Shown piece by piece: positions 1 through 13,610 of a stretch of DNA of 64,000 bases. The translations under genes were made by a program, and so were the position numbers. How positions within the stretch are numbered: the stretch's first letter is position 1; every line of letters begins with the position of its first letter. The stretch is from Yamagishiella unicocca (taxonomy: Eukaryota; Chlorophyta; Chlorophyceae; Chlamydomonadales; Volvocaceae). The stretch covers positions 1,116,001-1,180,000 of the forward strand of contig BDSL01000014.1 of assembly GCA_003116995.1 (NCBI GenBank), read 5' to 3'. The notes below the pieces were generated by a model. It worked only from the letters and a program-made list of their open reading frames with translations, was not told the origin of the DNA and searched no databases.

Positions 1-1510
1 GCCATCTAGCGCTTGCTGCTGCAAGGAGCTTTCGTAAGACGCTGTGCGTCGCAGTGTGTGCCGTCGGCTTCCAATTCGCCCTCCTCTCCGGCCGGACACA
101 ACCGCGCTCGACAGTTTTCGCCGGCGGCTGCTTTCTGTTCGCCGCTGCTTTTTGTACTTCCGTCTCCAATGCCGTGTAACCGGGTCTCCTCGCAACCCAT
201 CTGAACTTCATCCACACTATACCCGTATGGCCATTAGAGTTACAGAAGGGTCCCTCGCCATGCAATATCAGGTCATGCTTCGAATTGTCTTAGGTCGACG
301 GAGCTGCCTTGCGTCCTTAGACAACCCAAGGCCTCAAGCGCTCCCATCAGCGGCCCTATCCAACCGATTCTCCGTGCCTCCAAGCCACCCAAGGGCTCGG
401 CTCGCCGCTTCAAGGAAACTCGACAACACCCAGCGCGTCCGCCTCGAGGAAAACTCCCCTCCCCGGCGTCTTCTCCGGCAGCAGGATCGCATGGCACCAG
501 GATCGCATGGCACAAGGAGGGAGGCGAGAGGCACGCTGTCGGGACCCTGGGCACCGCCCCAAGAGTAACGTCCACAAGTACGGTGACGTTGACGTCTACA
601 CACGACAGCTTTGTTTTGCGTCCAGGAGACCAGACACGTGTCAATCGCCAACCATACATTGGCCACCGACCGATCATTCCCCTAGCACGTCCCCGAACGC
701 ACCAATTGCCAGCAGGGCAGTCAACCAGCACTCCAAGCTCGTTGCTCGGCGAAGGTGCGCCAATGCGACGGCTGGGCCTGTGGCCAATGCCGAAATAATT
801 GCCTTCCAACATACAAACACCCGAGCTGTGGGCAAATGCAATTTCAGCTCGACATCTCTCTGTAAACACCGCAATAATCGATCGTGGGAACACGGAACAT
901 CCTCAAAAGACACACGGGGTAAGGAAAGTTGGCCGATACTCAGGCAGTGCTGTGCAAGAAAGGGGAACACCGCCACCTGGATTATGGCAGCGGCGCCTGA
1001 AGATACGAACAACCGTTGTTGACAGTCCAGGGTGGAGGGCGGAAAAGGTCCAAACGCTAGAATAGGCCATGCCAGAACAGGACGTTGTCTTCTCCGACAC
1101 CCATCATGTCAGATGCAACCCCAGCCGCGTCCTCAGCGGCAGGGCTGCAGCCGTTATTCTCGTCCAGGCCAAGGCAACAGCTCTTCCTCATCGGACACAA
1201 AAGACGGTAAATTATGAGAAAATGAAGTCGACGTCCTGCTCAGACACGGTAATAAAGTGGTGACAACAAACGCAAGGGGGGCTTATCAACGCTGCGTTCT
1301 GGGCTCTGCATGGAAATTCCGCACACTCGCCACACCAAGGAGGACAACCCGCCAAGCCCCTCTGCCCTCCCCCACACCCCATATCAGCTCACACATCCAT
1401 GCGCATTCACACGTTGGCACACGTTGGCACGCACACGCACGCACACACACAGCGACACCCCAAAGGCTACATTCTGGACTCCGTCTGATTATCATCATCC
1501 TGAGACGCGC

Positions 1511-1515
1511 TTACA
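1511..1515 (-). terminator. Candidate poly(A) signal TGTAA
   Basis: TTACA on the plus strand reads TGTAA on the minus strand, about 370 nt past the stop of the secreted-protein gene. TGTAA is the usual poly(A) signal of volvocine algae. The pentamer is short, so this assignment rests on position only. Confidence 0.4.
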
Positions 1516-1880
1516 GTCGCACGAGCGGCGCACTTAACTGAACGGGCGGCGCTAGGTCCCCGCTCAACAGCGCGTCGACGAAGCCGACCCTAGTTCACCT
1601 GCTCAGGGCCCTGTCCCTCAGATGTTGGAGAGGGCAGGAACCTGTAGCAGAGGCCGACTCTGACGACACCCAGGGCGAACAGCACCCGCGCGCCAACACC
1701 CGCCAGCGTGCAGCGTATGCGCATCCCTGCACATCATCTCCTGCAATGCTGTGAGCGCCCACCCCACGGCAACATCACTGCGATCTAGCATACCCCCGCT
1801 TCAACCGAGCTGTTCAAGCCGATCAAGCATGACAGCACAGATCCAACCCCTCCCTCCCCTATCCGAAAAACGCACGACGA

Positions 1881-4800
1881 TTAGACACCCCCCTTCCGGT
1901 TCGCCGCGTACGTCGTCGCGTTCTGCGGGTAGAGCACGCGGCCGTAGAACTTCACCCACTCCAGGTAGGGGCCGTAGTTCTTCAGGTTCTCAGGCGAAGG
2001 CTCCATGGTGATGAGCACGCCGCCGGTGGCGGTCTTTTGCAGCGAGCTGGGCAGGTTGTCCGCGCTGTAGCCTGGGGGCACCGCCAGGTTGATGCCGCTC
2101 CTCTTGGGCCCGATGCGCAGCACCAGCACGGACTGGCACATGCTGGTGTCGTCAGTAACGTTCCAGATGGTCAGACCGACGTTGCCGGCGACGACGCCCG
2201 CGGGCGGGTACACCCACTTGAGGAATTGCACCTGCGAGGTTGGGAAGTGGGGGGGAAGGGGGCGCGTTAAGCGCCCTCAGGCGGGTAACTGATGTCACGG
2301 CGCCAAGCGCGGACTTACCAAAGCATGTGTGCCAGTAATTAAAGCAAAGCAAGGCCTGCGCGCCTACGCACAAAACCATCCCTCCTGCGCCAGCTGTCGT
2401 TGGGAGCGACGAGCAGCCCATGCAGTCTAGACGGTGGAGCTTCGCGGCTCAGCAGTTAAGTAACACATACAACCAGCCCACGTCACGGGCAGCCCAGGTC
2501 GCGCGATAGAGCAACACTTGCTAAACAAGCCAACCCCCGTGTCACAGGCAGCCCACGTCGCTTGTCTATGGCTCAAGGGACGGGTGGATGGCCTGCTCTC
2601 CCCGTGCAGCCCGTAGCCAGGCGCTGCGGGCACGACGCGATCTCAGGCCCGACCCGAGACTCACCAGGATGACTCCGGAGTTCTTGATCTGCTTGAGGTT
2701 GATCTGAGAGATCTGCATGGGCTCCTTGAAGAAGATCGCCACGCTGTGCTTAGCAGGCGTCGACTTCCAGGCGTATTGGCAGCCAGCGCACTTAGCCGGG
2801 CAGGCAGGCTTGTTGGGGTCAGCCTGCGGAGCGCGAAAACGCGAAGACAACAACAATCGTGGAGAGCTGTGGGCAAGCACCGGACTTGATGCATTGCTGC
2901 AGTTCAATTGGCAGGCGGGAGGGCAGGGCCCGCTATAGCCCTCGGCATCGTGCCGCGGTGTCAGGCTCAGGCGCACGGTCGGACCAGCAAGCATCATCAT
3001 CCGGGGATCATCCGCAGGCCCAGGTGCACGCAAGGTAGGTTGGGCTCGCTTTTTGGCACCGAAACCAAACGATTCTCGTCCTTACCAGCTGAAGCGGGCT
3101 ACGCTTCTTCAACTCCTGCTTGAAGTCCGGGTCCGTGTTCCAGACCAGAGCCCTGTGATGTTTGGGAACGAGGAGCCAGGGGCGCAGGGAGCGGGAGGGG
3201 GGTGAGCTGGGAACCAGGTCCAATGGCATGTCAGTGGGGTGCGTAAACAGTGGGGTGCCCAGCCACTGCGGTCCACCCTAGACAGCCTTCGCGCCGGCTG
3301 TTCACGTCAGTTGGTGTTGTGGTCAACGATAGCTGAGACAGCTTAGCCGCTCCGGGACCGGAACCAATCGTACACAAGTCAGGGGAAGCGAACAGGGAAC
3401 CACATGCAAGGCTTCCGACTCACATCCACCTCGCCGGCTACAACTACTGTGAGCAATCCGCGGCGGGCCCGGCCGGCATCTAGCTGGCTAAGAAGGATCA
3501 TGTGATGCTTCCGGATTGCTGGCCTCCACGCTTAATAACACAGCCTGCTGACTGCTACCCGCTGTCACCCGCTGCAGCTCCTTTCCAGTTGTTTTGAGTG
3601 GATTGAAGGGCACAAATAGGGGGCGTCGACCTCGCCTTCGTCGCCCATTCAGGGACTAACTCCAGGAGTTCCACAGTGCTTCACCCGACCGTCCATCTGA
3701 GCGCGGTTTCCCTAGCAGCCAGCGGAATGGGTTTGCGGCTAGGACATGCAGCTGCAGTAGGCAAAAGATGACGCCAGGCAGGCAGCCACATGCATTTGCT
3801 GCTCCTGCCGCTGCTGCTGGAACATTGCGGGCCTCCAACCCCTGCCTCTCCACCTTCTGTTGCTCACCTGGTCTTTCCGGGACCACCTTGGCCTGTCATG
3901 TTCGTAAACTTGATGAAGTTAGGGTTGTTGGGAGGCGGCACCGGCGGCGGGGGAGACGGCGGGGGAGGCGGCGGCGGCGGCGGCGGGGGAGACGGGGGGG
4001 GAGGAGACGGGGGCGGCGAAGGCGGCGGTGGCGACGGGGGCGGCGAGGGCGGCGGCGGTGACGGCGGCGGCGAGGGCGGCGGCGACGGCGGCGGCGAGGG
4101 GGGGGGCGAGGCTGCCTCCGAGGCGGCTTTGGCGGGCGAACCCTCGGCGGCGGCCGAGCCCTCTTCGGCCTCGGCGGCGGAGGTGACTGCACGGAGGGAA
4201 TCACATCGGGAGGCGACGGGTACGTCCCCTGAGAGCCTTGGAGGAAGCGCCGGATGACGGCCGAGGTTTGGAGGGGGTCATTCAGGTCGGACGCGGCCTC
4301 GAGCACCGTGTCCATTATCTCGTCATCCTCCGCGGGAGTGAAGTCCTGGGGCATATCGTTGCCAGCTGCAAGGAAACGACGGGAAGGTACCAGCGGTAAG
4401 AGGAGAGCGCGCCGGGAGCGTTGAAAGCGCCCCAATGCAGTAGGATACGTGCAAGGGCAAGGAAGCTGGCTGGACATGAGAAGACCCGGGGTCGAGTCCC
4501 AGCAAGTGTCCTGTGCAGCTAGAGCTATGGAGCGCAGGTATCGCTGCAATAGGTCTTGCAACAGGCTCTTGCAACAGGCATTGCGGCGCTCTTATCGCAA
4601 AAACAGGCGAGGCAGCGTGCTGTCACGGCTTCTCCGCAAGGCCCCTCTTGCAACAGGCATTGCGGCGCTCTTATCGCAAAAACAGGCGAGGCAGCGTGCT
4701 GTCACGGCTTCTCCGCAAGGCCCGGCAGCAGCGTCTTTATTGAACACCACGTCCAACGAGCGCGTTTCGCGCACCCATCGCACACCCACCCACCGGGGTT

Positions 4801-7350
4801 GAAGTCCGTGATAAGGCGGTTGAGAAGGCTGCCCCACGCCGCCTGCTCGCCGTCCTTCCAGCTGTAGCCGACCCATACGATCGCGCCCGGGACACCAGCC
4901 TTAGTGAAGACCTGTGGGCAGACAGCCGCGTAGGCAGGCGGCACATCCGCGGGGTGGGTCAGCAAAGACCTGGACGCTCCAGTGGGCGGGCGATGCAGGT
5001 CGCGGGTGAGGGCGTAGTGGGATGCCTCCTCAGATGGCTGGTGGTGTTGGTTGGTTGGTTGTATGGCGGCGGCTGCCAGACAGCGAGTGGGGTTTGATGG
5101 GGGCCCACCGGCGCTCGTCACGCTAACAGTTTGCCAGGCCACTTTTACCCATGCCGTCGCCCAGCCCGCTGCTGCAGCACTGTTAACTCATCATTCTGCA
5201 AACTCCGCGTACCAGCACAATAAACCAGCCGTAGCAGCCGTAGCAGCAGCCGTAGCAGCTGTAGCATCTGTAGCATCTGTAGCAGTACAGTACCCCTACC
5301 GGCAGTCAAATCCTGGTGCGCACCAGATTGGACAGCCGCTGGTGGCCAAACAACGAGACGTGAGCAAGTGCACGCGGAGTATCCCCTTAGCGGCCGCGAA
5401 TAAAGCAGTTGGTGGATTCTGTACGACGTCGAGGGGTGTTGCCGCCTACTGTCGCTGGGATTGTGCGCCGCTTACTGAAGTGCTCGTTCGCAGCTGCCTA
5501 AGGCCGGGCGCTGCGCGCTAACCCTTTGGGGATTCTGTAATGCCGGTAGCAGTCCCCTGCTGCCCACACCAAAGGCTATATTTGCCGGCGCCCTCAGCTT
5601 CTGGCACCAATGACCCCAAGAAGGAAAACACGAACGTACGCCCTACAGTTTTTCTTAGAGCCTGCTCGCGCTGAATGCAACGCGTCGCTTGCGTGCCTTG
5701 CCTTGCACTTGCCTTGTGCAGGAGTACAGGCACATGACCTTGGCGTGTGCTTTCGCTGCCTTTCAGGCTAATATGCTCGAGAAGGCTTGGGCAGAGCGAG
5801 TTTTGCATAGAAGTCCTAGAGGCATCGCGGGGCGTGTACGCTCATCCGGACCTACACGTCGCCTTCCAAAAGTGGCCAACAGGAACGCCCATAAGGACAG
5901 GAAGTCCGGGGTGAGCCATGTTGACGTAAACTATATAATTATTTGCGCTGCAGCACCACTGCAATGCCCAGCAACAGCTGAGGATTCACGGAGAACGCCA
6001 GAGGAGCGTGACAGCGCATGGAGAGACTGTCCTACCGATCTCTGGCATCAGATTGCCATCTGCTTGCTAGGTATGCTAGGGTGAATGTGCGACGGCATAA
6101 CGAGGGTGAGTAGGACGGACGGTGTAATGCAAGTGTGATTGTGTGTCTCGGCAGTCGGATGGAAGGTGGGGCTCTCCCCCGCCGCAAGCCCCCGCCGTGA
6201 TTAGCTGCGCTCAAGCTTGCTGCAAATAAAGGCAGAAAACACGAGCAGCTAGGGTGCCGCGGGATGCTGCCTGCCGCACCGAACTAGCGCCGGGCCTCTG
6301 CAGTCGATGATCACAATGCACCGCTGATGTATGCTGATGTATGCAAGTGTCATTCCAACGCATCAACAAGCACGAAGCTAGGGTTCGGGCCGTCAAGTAT
6401 GCTCAAATATTTGAACATGGAATCCGTGAAGCAAGTGGCGTCCATTCTCACCTATCAATATGGAAATGTGTTCACATCACCCATGCACGTGCGTGCGAGG
6501 GAATATTCAGCCGCAGCCGCGCAACGCATTCAAAAAAAAACATTAATGCGTACTAAAATATGAAAAATCAACCCTCGGGCCGTTCTGGCGGATCTCACCT
6601 GGACAGCGGCCTTGATTGTGCTGTCATGCGCCGTGTAGAGGGGCACGATCGCAGCGCCTTCGTCATCATTGTAGCACCACGTGTGCAAGCTAATGACCTG
6701 CGCGTCTTCAAGCTTCTCGGGCCAGGCGTTCTCTACTGCTGCCTTCGATCGGATGAAAGTCGACGCCTGTTGGCTGAGCGAAGGCTCACCAAACGATGCC
6801 AGCGAATTCGTTTGCAGGAAACTGCAGACAACCCAATCGCCTGCAACGAGCATAGGACGGTTAACCTCGGAATCGTAGGAGATGAGGTAGAGTCCCCAGC
6901 ACCAACTATTGATCCTTCCCCCCAACGCACTGAAGCCATGTGAATTTACTTACCCTTGTAGTCTAGCGTTTTGGACACGAAATCGCGCAATGAGTCGCCC
7001 TGGCCGTGGTTGGAGTCAGACAAGATGACCAATCCGCCCGATGCGACGAACGATGAAACGGCGCTCATGTCCTCTGCCGAGCTGTAGAACGCATTACCAC
7101 TCTGTACTGGGATGACGTACGCTTTAGGAGCGTTCGGGCCGTCAAGAGCAGGCTGACCGGTGGTGGACAGAATCACATCAAAGTCGAGCTTTCGCAGCTG
7201 GCTCTCCAGATTCTTCGGCCCATTGTCCCATTGAAGGTCTAGGACTCCACTAGCCTCGCTCATGTACATGGCGACGCGAGTGGCGTCGGCGCGAGCACCA
7301 TGGAGCCCACCGCTAAAATTGAGGACGCACAAGGCGAGCACCAACAGCAT
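1881..7350 (-). CDS. Secreted proline-hinge protein, function unknown
   Basis: Seven exons read on the minus strand: 7350-6954, 6840-6599, 4911-4794, 4365-3868, 3152-3086, 2823-2665 and 2231-1881, with GT-AG borders. The start ATG opens a hydrophobic signal peptide (MLLVLALCVLNFSGGLHG), so secretion is likely. Exons 1 to 3 carry alternating hydrophobic strands with glycine turns (VIPVQSGNAFYSS, FVASGGLVILSDS, GAIVWVGYSWKDG); this recalls a ThuA/glutamine-amidotransferase-like fold, but that is inference and no catalytic triad was identified. Exon 4 is a proline hinge of SPPP repeats, as in volvocine matrix proteins, followed by NNPNFIKFTNMTG. The C-terminal exons contain a cysteine cluster (CPAKCAGC) and a conserved-looking block (VQFLKWVYPPAGV, TATGGVLITMEPSP). 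Exon 4 is one base short of keeping frame: its incoming and outgoing phases disagree by one, and a run of nine G at 4098-4106 is the likely site of an indel. About 610 residues if that is corrected. I do not recognise the family. Confidence 0.72.
4566..4723. repeat. Tandem duplication, two 79-bp units
   Basis: Two adjacent nearly identical copies (4566-4644 and 4645-4723), each beginning CTCTTGCAACAGGC and ending near CCGCAAGGCCC. They lie in the third intron of the secreted-protein gene. Confidence 0.9.
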
Positions 7351-10300
7351 GGTGCCCTTGTCCTGGTCCCCGTTCCAAGCTCCTATTATTAACTGGGCTC
7401 GCGGCGTGGGTCGACCTGAGCAACTCGGAGCCTAGGTGTCCAGGTAGGCGATAGGTGAACCAATTGGACAACCCCAGCTAGCAAGGGTGATACTCAGGTG
7501 TACGACCTGCACGCAACACATATACTCTATAGACTCTCCAGTGTGATGTAAACGCAGTTCCAGATTGCCGTGCGCGCGCAATGAACTTTAAAAAAAGTGT
7601 GAGGAAAATTTCGACCGCGACCGAATCGACGAGTGGTGGCGGGCGGCCAGTATGCGGTCCAGGTCGTTACATGGCCCATGGTATGTATAATGTATTATTA
7701 ATAGTATGTTGTGAAAAATGTCAAGGGCATGTTTGAGAATCAAGCGAAAATTCTGTCATTGCAGGTGTTGGTCCTTATCCTTTTCTGGCTCATCACACCT
7801 CGGAAAGTATAAACGAACATTACATCAGCAGGCTGTAGAACGCCGCATGTACCCTTGATATTAAAGCGCCTGAACTTGTGTGCTGGTTTGTTACCACGAG
7901 AGTACGCATATGCTCCGATGAGCAGATCCTAAACGCAGCCTTGCACCACTACCGAGCATTTGCGGCCTTCAGTTAAAAATATACACTATGATTTCGATTG
8001 AAGCGGTGCAGATGATATTTGCTCGGGAAATGTCACTTCCGACCGGACCTGATGTCAGTGCAGCCCTTGAGTGAGGCCGACCTTCATGGAGTTATCCATC
8101 GCTACTCCAACATTAACGAAACCTGCCCTCGGACGGCTACACTTGGCCTGTGCCATCCAATGTGGGCTCAGAGCATCCAAACACCAAGCGCGTCACGTTC
8201 TATAGAGAACATGTAACACGTTTGTCAGCATTTCGTGTTATCCTTGTTTATGTGGCCCTGCGTACCAACATAATCGGACGTCAAGGAGCAGTGCAGCTTG
8301 CTATGCCAGTGGTACAACAACATTATCTTAACCCCTATCAAGTGCTGCTTTTGTTTCTTGTTGTGCTGATTCGTATTTCAAGCAGGCTACAGTGCAAGGA
8401 ATCGTGAGGGGGTGTCCCGGACCCACGGTGCTGGGTTATCGTAGCAGGCCTTCCCAATGGTTGGGAGGACCGTTGGAGGACACTGCGGGTGGCTGGTTAG
8501 GAAATCATATGTACAAGAGGACTTTTGTATGCGCGATGCGTATCATAAAAGATGGGCTGATCTACAAGAGGACTTGTGTTTGCGCGACGCGTGGCAAAAA
8601 AGGTGGCCTGGTGGATCTTAAGGGCATAACACACGCTGTACGGGAAAAGGGTGGGAACGCCTGGGAACCATCCAAGCACAGTTCCTAATCCTCCAACCAT
8701 AATGCGAGTATTACAAGGGAGTATTACCAGGGCTATTATGGAATAAGAGACTAACGGACTATCAGACGAGACTATCAAGCAAGTCTACCCCTCTTACAAG
8801 TACACAAGCTTCTTACAGGTCGAGCTGTATTCAGCTGGCAAGTTTGTACTTAATCCATGTCGAGTAGTGTTTCCTCGGCCCTCTTCGCCTTGACACGTCG
8901 CACAATTGCCCCCTGTTCCTAGAGTTTCGCCTTTCGTAGTTGTAGTAACTGTCGCCACCAGCCCAATGCGTGTTATCAATCTGTGGATACCACGGCGGCA
9001 CCAATGCCATCATGGTGTTCACGGGTCACTCTGTCTGCTTGAGGCTGTTGTCATGCCCTAGCACCGGCATGTATGGCCGATTCGCGGGCACTAGTCGTGG
9101 TTTCGGTTCCGCGCCAGAGACGTGAACCTGGAGTGCGATAGTTAGAGTGGAATACCTCGCGAGCGTTGCTAGGTACGGTGCATTGACCCCTAGTAACGGA
9201 ATAGTCTGGTAGCTTACAGCCGTCAGTGGTAGCTGGCTCACAATCGGAGCCCAAGGGATAGGGTGCGCACATTGGGCCCACTTAATGTACACTGCCATAG
9301 CAGTTAGCACGGTGGAATGCCAATCCTGGCATTTTCGGCAGTGCTCAATGTATCCTCCTGCACAAGGTGCTGAGTTACAGATGTGTAACGACAGTGCCGA
9401 GCATCTGTTTCCCCGCAAGCAACAATGCAGCTGTGGGCCGCGCTTCAGCCAGGAGTCAGGGATACCCGGGTCAGCACCACGTATGCTTTTGACAGTGTAA
9501 GGATGAGGAAAGCACATAGCAGCACGGCCAATGTCCGCCACAGCCGAAGACTGCTGTGGGGCATGGCATTGTGACATAAGATGAAACAGAAAGCGACGCC
9601 GAGCGCACGGGTGTTTGGTCGACGTCCAACCGAGCAACCTGCTCGGCCTGCCCTCCGGGTGACATGTTTCATCCTCACGGTCAGCGCACTAGATGCGCAC
9701 CGCCATGCTTTCTTCACTTACGTTCAACCATTCGGAGCCATTTGCGCCAGCAGTTCTCGTCAGGTCGGACGACATAGGCGTTGTCCCCTTTGTCTGATGA
9801 GGTGACTAGGCCTTTCGCTCACCGATTCTGCTGGGCAGGTACCGTCCCGGCACCTCGGGCAAGGAGTAACGGGTCATCTCGTCATGCACCCAGTATGGAC
9901 ATCACTGAGTATACGTTGGTGCCTCCGTATTAGTCTATATTACCTAGGCCCCGGCCCAGCCCGGTCACTGCCTGGTACCTACGGACATCAGCCGGATTTG
10001 GTGTCCGTTCCGTCGCAGCTCGACAACAAGCTCACGTATGAAAATTATGAAAATAGCAGCTTGCCACATGGAATGAACATGCTGAGCAGGCCTGGTGCAA
10101 GCGGAACCTCGCCTGCTGAACCCTGCTAAACAACCCTCCTTCCCGTCGCCTCTAAGGCGGGTGCCGATCGGGCGATGGGGCCAAAATGATAATCAACTTA
10201 TCTCGGCATATATTTGACCTTGGAAGCCTTCGGTTCCACCCATAAAGCGCAACACGGCTTTCTCGCCGTTGGCCCAGCATCTTAGCATACCTGAGGCTGA

Positions 10301-12289
10301 ACATAGGCTGAACAAAGGCGATGCATTTTCCTAGTAATGCGTCATCAGCTCCAGCGCGACTCCGACCACCAAGGCAGCGTGGAAATGGCGCGCTTTTGCA
10401 TCGGCCGTCCTTCGATCACAGTGCAGTACAGCATACATATAATTTGATTTTGCTGATCTGTATGCTTGCGGAGTAATCGTTTGCTTCATACATGCCCTTT
10501 ACGTGCTCATCGGCCACATCAGCCAGAATGCGACGCTCCATGGCATCAATCAGTTAATTCAACGTGCACCTATTACGTCCATACATGCGCAAGATTTCAA
10601 ACAGGTTGCGATGTGGGTGGTGCACACCAGCTTTGCTTGAGGGCAATTCTAAAAGCTGAGGCAAGCTGCCGCACTTTGAATTCCCCATGTCTCGGAATGG
10701 ACTCGATAGTATTCCGGTTAAGGATCGGTGCGTAATGCAATATGTTATATTTATAACAAATGGCGTACGATTACTATTACTGAGTGCCAGAGAGTGGGGG
10801 GAGTGGGCGTGCGGCATACCAGCTTTCCTTACCTTGCTCCATTTTACGCTACTTCGAGCCTTTGTCGGACATATCTAGAAATAAGTTATATAACCTAGTG
10901 CTTACAGCCATGCGGTAAAAGATCCGAACGAGATTTTTATACACTACGTGTACAGGATTATTCGCCTTACTTCTATGCAGTGTCTGAGCCCTGACTTGAA
11001 CTCCTCATTTATAAGGCCAACATATGTCCGATGTCTTACTGTACAGGAGAATATTGACATGGCTGGCCCGCCCTCCATATTGCCCGTCAGTCATACGACA
11101 AGGTGTGCAATGTGAAAAGGCTGGAGGTTTGATTTTATGCAATTTAGCTAAGCGGAGGTCCCAATGTAATACTAGGTATCCATTGTACTATGCGATCTTG
11201 TATAGCTAAGGCTTGACGGCGGCCACCAATTTCGACCGACGCAAGTGATGACGACGCTTGCGGGAGCAAGCGGGAGGGATTGACATCATGTGCCCATAGC
11301 AACTGATATTTATTATGTTTTGTTGGGCTTGCCGCCACGCTATCGCAGGCCGGCGTTTGGCTGGCCTCTTGAATGGAGAAGGAGCCTGCGAGGAGCCACT
11401 CTTGGCCCGCAATTTCCGTGCGCGTTGTGGTCGTGCTTCACATTTAACAGCTATTGAAAAAGCGTCTTTCCCTTCACATATTGCGTTGTACGTGTAAGCT
11501 CGCCGAAAGCGCACAACCCCGCCAGTTGTGCACTGCGATGCACCTCTGGTTCCATTTGCTTCGATGGAACGAGTCCGCTAAATGTGCCCACTGCGATGTC
11601 AGTCATTTCTTCAGGGGTTCAGAGCTGCAGATGTTGAGACCGCACCCAGATACATTTTGCGGTTGCAACACAGGTACCGGTACTGCACACGCCCAGCAAT
11701 TCAGTTTACCCCAATATAAGCCAACCCGTGATGCGGCGGGTGGGGCAGATGGAGGGTCAACCGCATGCCTCAGACACTGCCCTCCCGACGCCTGGCCTGG
11801 ACGGCCACCACGCCCGGCTGGCAATGCCCCGCACACCCACGCGCACTCCGCACGGTGTGCGACGTTATTCCAGTCGGGCGGGCAGCCGAGGATGCACCGA
11901 AGGGAGCGGCGTGTCACCAATAGTGGGTCGCCACAGGACTAGCACCGACCGACGAAAGGGGCTACCAGCGTAGCCACACACCCACAGCCATCCGCAGCCT
12001 TGTAGTGCAGAGTTGCTGACAGCTGCCGGGATGGTTCTGCTGGACCGGGCAGGGCGGTGGCAGACCAACGAGCGCGCCTCCATGCCGCATATGATCTAGT
12101 GGTCTGGAGCAGACACCCGCAGGAGGGGTACCGCCGCAGATGGAGGCGGCGGCCTCTCACACCCAAAGGACGCTGGCACGCTTGTGGCGCATTAGGTGCG
12201 AGCGGGATACGTACACAAGGAATCGTAACAACCATCACACTTACTCACCCACACACGTGTGCGAAGCGTATGGCAGACATTCGTGCGAG
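7351..12289. other. Gene-poor stretch, lower GC
   Basis: No supported gene. The DNA is less GC-rich than the coding areas. It holds a direct repeat of about 45 bp at 8507-8610 (core CAAGAGGACTT), and a weak minus-strand coding candidate at 9051-9560, discussed under findings. The first few hundred bases should contain the promoter and 5' UTR of the secreted-protein gene, but no clear TATA box was identified. Confidence 0.5.
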
Positions 12290-12425
12290 GCGAGGAGGAG
12301 TAGAAGGCAGGGAGGCGGGAGGAGTAGAAGGCGGGGAGGCGGGAGGAGTAGAAGGCAGGAAGGCGGGAGGAGTAGAAGGCGGGGAGGCGGGAGGAGTAGA
12401 AGGCAGGGAGGCGGGAGGAGGCGAA
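12290..12425. repeat. 24-bp minisatellite, about 5.5 copies
   Basis: The unit is AGTAGAAGGCRGGRAGGCGG plus GAGG. Copies alternate between GGCAGGGAGG and GGCGGGGAGG variants, which suggests a higher-order unit of two. Confidence 0.9.
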
Positions 12426-12779
12426 TTGCACGGTCAGTAATTGGAGAAACGGGCGACGAGGAAAGCACACGCAACACACACTGATCCCCGCGCATTACCG
12501 CTGGTGGTGGCGGGAGACGAAAGGGATGGGAAGCGGTGCAGACACGGGTGAAGATGGGACCGTCCGACGTAGCACAGACCTTAGAGACCACGTGCAAGGT
12601 GCGAAGGACGTGTAGGCGAAGGAGACAAAGCAACCATGCGAGGGGAGCTGGTGTAAGGCGGGAGCCTGTGTAACAGCGCACGGGCTCAGAGGCCAAGCGC
12701 TGAGACACCTGCGGTGTGTATGTGTACATGGCAAGGAATGACAGCTGCAGGTGCAACTCCCCAGTGGTGACGTACGTGT

Positions 12780-13610
12780 GTGTGGGCGGCGGGGGAGTTT
12801 ACGGAAAACCCGTTGTGTATGGGGGGGTTGAGGAATCGAGGAGAAACCCGTAGTATGTGGGAAGTGCGGGAGCTGAGGGGAAACCCGTGATAGGGGGGGA
12901 GAAGTTGAGGGGAACCCCGTAGTTTTTGTGTGTGAGTGGGGGGGGGAAGAAGTTGAGGGGAAACCCGTAGTGGGGGGGTTACATAAAAGAACCGGTAACG
13001 TAGCGTGTGCACAGCCTTCGGACACCGGGACGCGGGCGCATGCTACTGGACTACGGTGGCCGGCCACACACACGGACGCGACGACGGCGGGTGCAGTGAA
13101 GAAGAAGAGAAAGAAGAAGTGGGCTACATTGTGGAGTGCAAAGCAGAGAACTGGGATGGCGAACGGGGAAGCCGCGGGATGCACCAAGGGCTGGAGACGG
13201 CCCGTCCCATCCCGGAGACCGATCGTTACCTTTGGAAAGGAGATACGTTACCGATGCACGGTGGCGCGCGGCCGCTGCCGGCGCGTGGCTTGAACCGCGC
13301 CGCCTTACTAGGGAGAAACCGCGGCGGCGATCCGAACGGCAACGAACGCACGCGAACGGTCGATAAACAGGCGCACAGGATAAACAGAGTGGATGCGCCG
13401 GTCGCGTTGGAGGACTCACCTGACCAGAGCGGAGAGGGGGAACCGACGGCCAGCATCGCGAAGCACGCGGGAAGGGGAGCAGCGACAAACGTTAGGACAG
13501 GTGGGGACGGGGGTAGAAGGTAGTAGGGGGGGAGAAGTTGAGGGGAAACCCGTAGTGTGGGGAAGGCGTTGCAAGGAAAACCCGTATGGGGCGGGGTGGC
13601 AAAAAGACCC
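12780..13610. repeat. Cluster of AAACCCGTAG-type dispersed repeats
   Basis: At least seven copies of a sequence close to GAGGGGAAACCCGTAGT occur between 12797 and 13590, separated by G-runs. Two reverse copies of the GTAACCGG motif (TAAAAGAACCGGTAAC near 12985; AAAAGACCCGGTTATAC near 13598) are interspersed. The same motifs recur in introns of the recognised genes further along, so this may be an unrecognised intron or intergenic copies of the same element. Confidence 0.7.

Noticed and set aside
4480..4510. GGGGTCGAGTCCC resembling a tRNA T-arm
   Set aside because: Only three stem pairs form and no matching acceptor or anticodon arms are nearby.
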